Source of the DNA: QHXW01 sp035297145
GTDB taxonomy: Bacteria > Acidobacteriota > Terriglobia > Bryobacterales > Bryobacteraceae
Direction of reading: 5' to 3'
DNA: 8,010 nucleotides
Assembly (NCBI GenBank): GCA_035297145.1
Contig: DATGZN010000080.1
Coordinates: 1 to 8,010 of the forward strand
In this document: positions 5,718-8,010 of the stretch, in pieces
Layout: the number at the start of each line of letters is the position of its first letter
Numbering within the stretch: the first letter of the stretch is position 1
Made by a program: the position numbers and the translations under genes
The notes under the pieces: generated by a model
What the model was told of the DNA's origin: nothing
The model's database searches: none
Seen by the model: the letters and a program-made list of their open reading frames with translations, nothing else

Positions 5718-6203
5718 ATGTCGAGCCAGGCCAACTCTGCGATCGCAGAAACCCACACCACCTGGCGCTCGGGTGCTGTACTGACGTTTGTGAACAAACT
5801 GATCATGCCGGTCCTTTGGTTTGCGGTTCTTGTTGGAGTGCCCATCTGGGTCTACATCACCATGGGCCGCATTTCTATAAGGTCCGACTTCCAGTTCATT
5901 GTTTGGTTTGTCCTGATCGCCACGGTGCCGCTGACCTGGGTTACCGTACATTTGCAGTTAGTTGGGTACCGAGATCGGGAGTTGGTGGTTGCGAACTATT
6001 GGAGGGAAGCGCGCATCCCATTCAAATCCGTCGAAGCGGTTGAGCCGGTCTGGTGGTACAAGGGACGGCTGGTTCGCATTCGCTTCAACTGCAGAACGCC
6101 CTTCGGCTCCGTGGTCTATTACATGCCCAAATGGGGACCCTTGCGGGCAGCGTTCTCAGCGCCTGAACAGGAGCTAAGAAAGATTCTCGCGACGAAGATC
6201 TGA
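5718..6203 (+). CDS. Two-helix membrane protein with possible bacterial PH-like domain
   Basis: This is a 161-residue protein. A polar N-terminus of about 25 residues is followed by a hydrophobic segment at roughly 28-49 (LIMPVLWFAVLVGVPIWVYI) and a second at roughly 59-81 (FIVWFVLIATVPLTWVTVHL). The rest is soluble: GYRDRELVVANYWREARIPF, KSVEAVEPVWWYKGRLVRI and TPFGSVVYYMPKWG. The order 'strand, then W-REARIPF-SV--V, then strand-rich' resembles the start of bacterial PH-like domains attached to two membrane helices, where the domain faces the cytoplasm. The domain is short and no database comparison was possible. The ligand or partner is unknown. No strong Shine-Dalgarno precedes the ATG. 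Neighbours offer no operon context; the gene stands alone between a gap and the insertion sequence. Confidence 0.7.
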   Translation: MSSQANSAIAETHTTWRSGAVLTFVNKLIMPVLWFAVLVGVPIWVYITMGRISIRSDFQFIVWFVLIATVPLTWVTVHLQLVGYRDRELVVANYWREARIPFKSVEAVEPVWWYKGRLVRIRFNCRTPFGSVVYYMPKWGPLRAAFSAPEQELRKILATKI

Positions 6204-6605
6204 GGACCGCCGCTCAGCGCGTGCTCACGGATTCGTAACCGGTCGGGCACCGCGGGAGGTAATTGCCTTCCAGGACAGTCACGATGCTCTAAAGTCCGGT
6301 GACGTTGTCGTGCTGCTCATCCGGTTTCTTCTTGAGCCTCCCAGCCGGCGAGCGCGCGGCAGCCAAAATCATCATCGCCGCGAGCCGCAGATGGTATCCG
6401 TTGTCACGAAACATATCGGAGACAAAAAGGCTCGCAGGAATGTGGGATCGGAAAATCCGCCATCATCGCCGTAGTGAGAGCCGCCACAATCCGAAGCCTT
6501 CACGAACCTCGTGGGTCCGGCTCTGTCTCATCATGTGGGTGTGGAGTTTGTTCAATGGCCACTATTGAAACCGAATGGTAGCAGGCTGTCGTTAACAAGT
6601 CAAGT
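6204..6605. other. Gap between membrane-protein gene and the insertion sequence
   Basis: No gene is supported. A short hairpin (CTGAG 6200-6204, CTCAG 6213-6217) overlaps the membrane-protein stop but lacks a T-tract. A plus frame around 6244-6310 reads EVIAFQDSHDALKSGDVVVLLI, which is protein-like for about 22 residues and may be a gene scrap, but I cannot name it. The plus ORF at 6299-6568 is rich in Arg, Ser and Cys and looks non-coding. Confidence 0.4.
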
Positions 6606-6634
6606 TGTCCGGTTTTATTAATACGTGATCTGTC

Positions 6635-6668
6635 CGCTTTGTGAAACAAAGCGTGTGGCCGTTAGGCC
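6635..6668. other. Hairpins after the transposase stop
   Basis: CGCTTTGT (6635-6642) and ACAAAGCG (6646-6653) form a perfect 8-pair stem with a 3-base loop (GAA). A smaller GGCC-GTTA-GGCC palindrome (6657-6668) overlaps the transposase stop codon. On the minus strand the larger hairpin lies 8 bases after the stop region, where it may act as a weak transcription terminator or block read-in from outside. No U-run follows the stem. Confidence 0.4.
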
Positions 6669-8002
6669 GCCTCCGCTTTGGTTTTGGGTTTGCCTTTTGC
6701 CTTTGTCTTCGAGACCGCAGAAGCCGTCGCCGGCGCGGTGGAAAAGTGGGAATCTCGCGCTCTGAGCGAGATTTCCAAGGGAGTGTGGGAGCCGGTGGAA
6801 ACCTGCTTTTGGTTTTCGCTGCCTTCCATGCTCCCGCCTTTTCCACGGCGCTGTTTGGTTGTCGCGTTGATCAGCTTTTCTCCCGTCCTGTCATAGCGCC
6901 CCACTACAAGAGGGCCGTAGCGGATCGATACGGTTTCGTCCAGGTGTTCGTGGATCGTTACCGTACTTCCGGCCAAGGTGTTGCGGAATCGTGTTTTGTC
7001 GATCTGCCACGACCGGTCCCGGATCGCCACCGTGTTGTCCTTCTCCACCACGCGCTCGGTTTGCACCGTGAAGATCCAGTTCAGGTCACTCCTCCCGGTC
7101 CGCCGAAATGCCGTGCCTTTCTCCACCGCCGGTACGCAGAACTGCGCGTTGAACTCCCCGATGTAGCGCTCCCGCAAAAAGGCATTGGCGCCCACCGCGG
7201 TGGTGATCCCCGCCAGGCGGAGCTCCTGCGGCAAGCGCCCCTGCCAGGTTCCGAAGTTCCTCTCCGAGCGCCCTCGCGCCTGCGGCGAGTAGGCCGCGAT
7301 CATCTGCACTCCCAGTTCCTTCATTGCCCGTCCAACCTGCGTCAGGCGGTGCTTATCCACCTTCTCCCCCTCCTTCACCGTCACGAAGAAATGACTGCCT
7401 CGGTCGCTGTACAAGGCGCAGAATATACCCTTGGTTTCGATCACCTCCCGCAAGCCGGCCATTACCGTTCGCGTCGACTCCTCCTCCACTAACTGCGAGT
7501 AGTAGATCTCACTGGTGGCGTCGTCCAGAATCACGATCAGGTCATACCAGCGTTCATCGTTCAGCCAACGATGCTTGCTGCCGTCGATGTGCAGCAGCAT
7601 CCCCGGCATCGGCCGTCGCGGCCGCCTCCGCCGGTGCGGCCCCCGCTTGTGCCGTTTAGCCACCAGGCCGGCTCCTTGCAACGCTTTCTGTACCCAGGTG
7701 TAGCTCAACTGGATATCGTGTTCCTCCCGCAGCTTCTCGTGAAAGTGCCGCATGTTCAGGTCGTAGTAGGTCTCTTGGTACAGGTTCAGCATCTTCTCTA
7801 CCGTGGCCAGCGGGATCCGTTTCGCACTCGGTTTCCCCTTGCGGCGATCGGCCAGCCCAGCGTAGCCACCCTTCTCGATCCGCTCCCGCCACCGCCGCAT
7901 CGTCCGATCCGTTACCCCAAGGATTTCAGCCGCCGCCCACCAGGTGATCTTCTTGGCCATGGCCTTCAATAGCACGTCTTGGACTTTCATCATCCGCTCC
8001 AT
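6662..8002 (-). CDS. IS1202/ISNCY-type DDE transposase
   Basis: This 446-residue protein catalyses cut-and-paste or copy-paste movement of its element. A helix-turn-helix lies at about residues 15-42 (ITWWAAAEILGVTDRTMRRW), followed by a second DNA-binding segment around 60-115. A basic patch comes next (KRHKRGPHRRRRPRR, about 117-130). The RNase-H-like catalytic core has D140 in HIDGSKHRW, D200 in YSDRGSHF and E247 in GRSERNFGTWQ, giving a complete DDE triad with 46 residues between the second D and E. After the core (up to about residue 380) the tail is Lys/Ala-rich (SKTKAKGKPKTKAEAA) and likely disordered. The frame has no stop or shift, so the protein could be active. The start may be any of the Met codons 1, 4 or 5, since GGAG lies a few bases ahead of Met4/5. 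The family name is from memory of this domain order and motifs. Confidence 0.85.
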   Translation of the reverse strand: MERMMKVQDVLLKAMAKKITWWAAAEILGVTDRTMRRWRERIEKGGYAGLADRRKGKPSAKRIPLATVEKMLNLYQETYYDLNMRHFHEKLREEHDIQLSYTWVQKALQGAGLVAKRHKRGPHRRRRPRRPMPGMLLHIDGSKHRWLNDERWYDLIVILDDATSEIYYSQLVEEESTRTVMAGLREVIETKGIFCALYSDRGSHFFVTVKEGEKVDKHRLTQVGRAMKELGVQMIAAYSPQARGRSERNFGTWQGRLPQELRLAGITTAVGANAFLRERYIGEFNAQFCVPAVEKGTAFRRTGRSDLNWIFTVQTERVVEKDNTVAIRDRSWQIDKTRFRNTLAGSTVTIHEHLDETVSIRYGPLVVGRYDRTGEKLINATTKQRRGKGGSMEGSENQKQVSTGSHTPLEISLRARDSHFSTAPATASAVSKTKAKGKPKTKAEAA

Positions 8003-8010
8003 CTCGGCGG

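Larger units (their letters stand above)
6606..8010 (-). mobile_element. IS1202/ISNCY-type insertion sequence (distal end outside window)
   Basis: The element holds a single transposase gene on the minus strand. Its 3' end is placed near 6606, where TGTCCGGTTTTATTA begins. TGTCCG recurs at 6631, 25 bases inside, as expected if transposase binds repeated end motifs. The other terminal repeat lies beyond 8010, so the inverted repeat and target duplication cannot be confirmed. The boundary is therefore a proposal. The transposase assignment does not depend on it. Confidence 0.6.

Noticed and set aside
5483..5845. Minus ORF of 120 codons before and over the membrane-protein gene
   Set aside because: Its first third is antisense to a gene with clear membrane helices and the rest has unconvincing composition.
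6641..7492. Long plus ORF of 283 codons inside the insertion sequence
   Set aside because: It is the antisense shadow of the transposase, whose catalytic triad is intact on the minus strand.

Overview
The window looks like a piece of a GC-rich Acidobacteriota chromosome, most likely Bryobacterales or Candidatus Solibacter-like. This is an inference from gene content. It rests on an ADOP-type (FtsX/MacB-like) permease remnant, a short secreted beta-rich protein beginning with an 'ADVSGKW' motif after its signal peptide, a two-zinc-module small protein, and a small basic 'GGKASARNMTPEQRS' protein. No rRNA, tRNA, CRISPR array or phage structural gene was seen.

Layout, left to right. Positions 1-267 hold the 5' part of a secreted-protein gene on the minus strand that runs off the left edge. 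Next (about 346-522, plus) is what looks like the C-terminal tail of an alpha/beta hydrolase without its body. A gene-poor stretch leads to a small secreted protein (884-1243) and then a small zinc-binding protein (1396-1866), both on plus. These are followed by a C-terminal-region scrap of an ADOP permease (about 1898-2032). The next 500 bases have no confident gene but contain four spaced copies of an AAGTGG core that resemble the end-repeats of an insertion sequence. A Fic-like gene broken by one frameshift follows (2580-3232).

On the minus strand, 3443-4462 encodes an exported beta-propeller protein. It has a strong ribosome binding site and is preceded by a 28-codon small ORF (4459-4545) with its own strong site; the two overlap by ATGA. 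A small basic protein (4951-5181, minus) and a small hypothetical protein (5226-5486, plus) diverge from a short gap. Then comes a two-helix membrane protein with a possible PH-like cytosolic domain (5718-6203, plus). The right end is occupied by an IS1202/ISNCY-type insertion sequence. Its transposase (6662-8002, minus) appears full length, and the far end of the element lies outside the window.

The genes do not form an obvious pathway. The pattern is an accessory region with short lineage-typical genes, at least three decaying gene fragments, one probable old IS end and one apparently intact IS. I did not find a convincing new multi-gene system. The most distinctive points are the small ORF coupled to the propeller gene, and the frameshifted Fic-like gene whose motif lacks the usual catalytic histidine.
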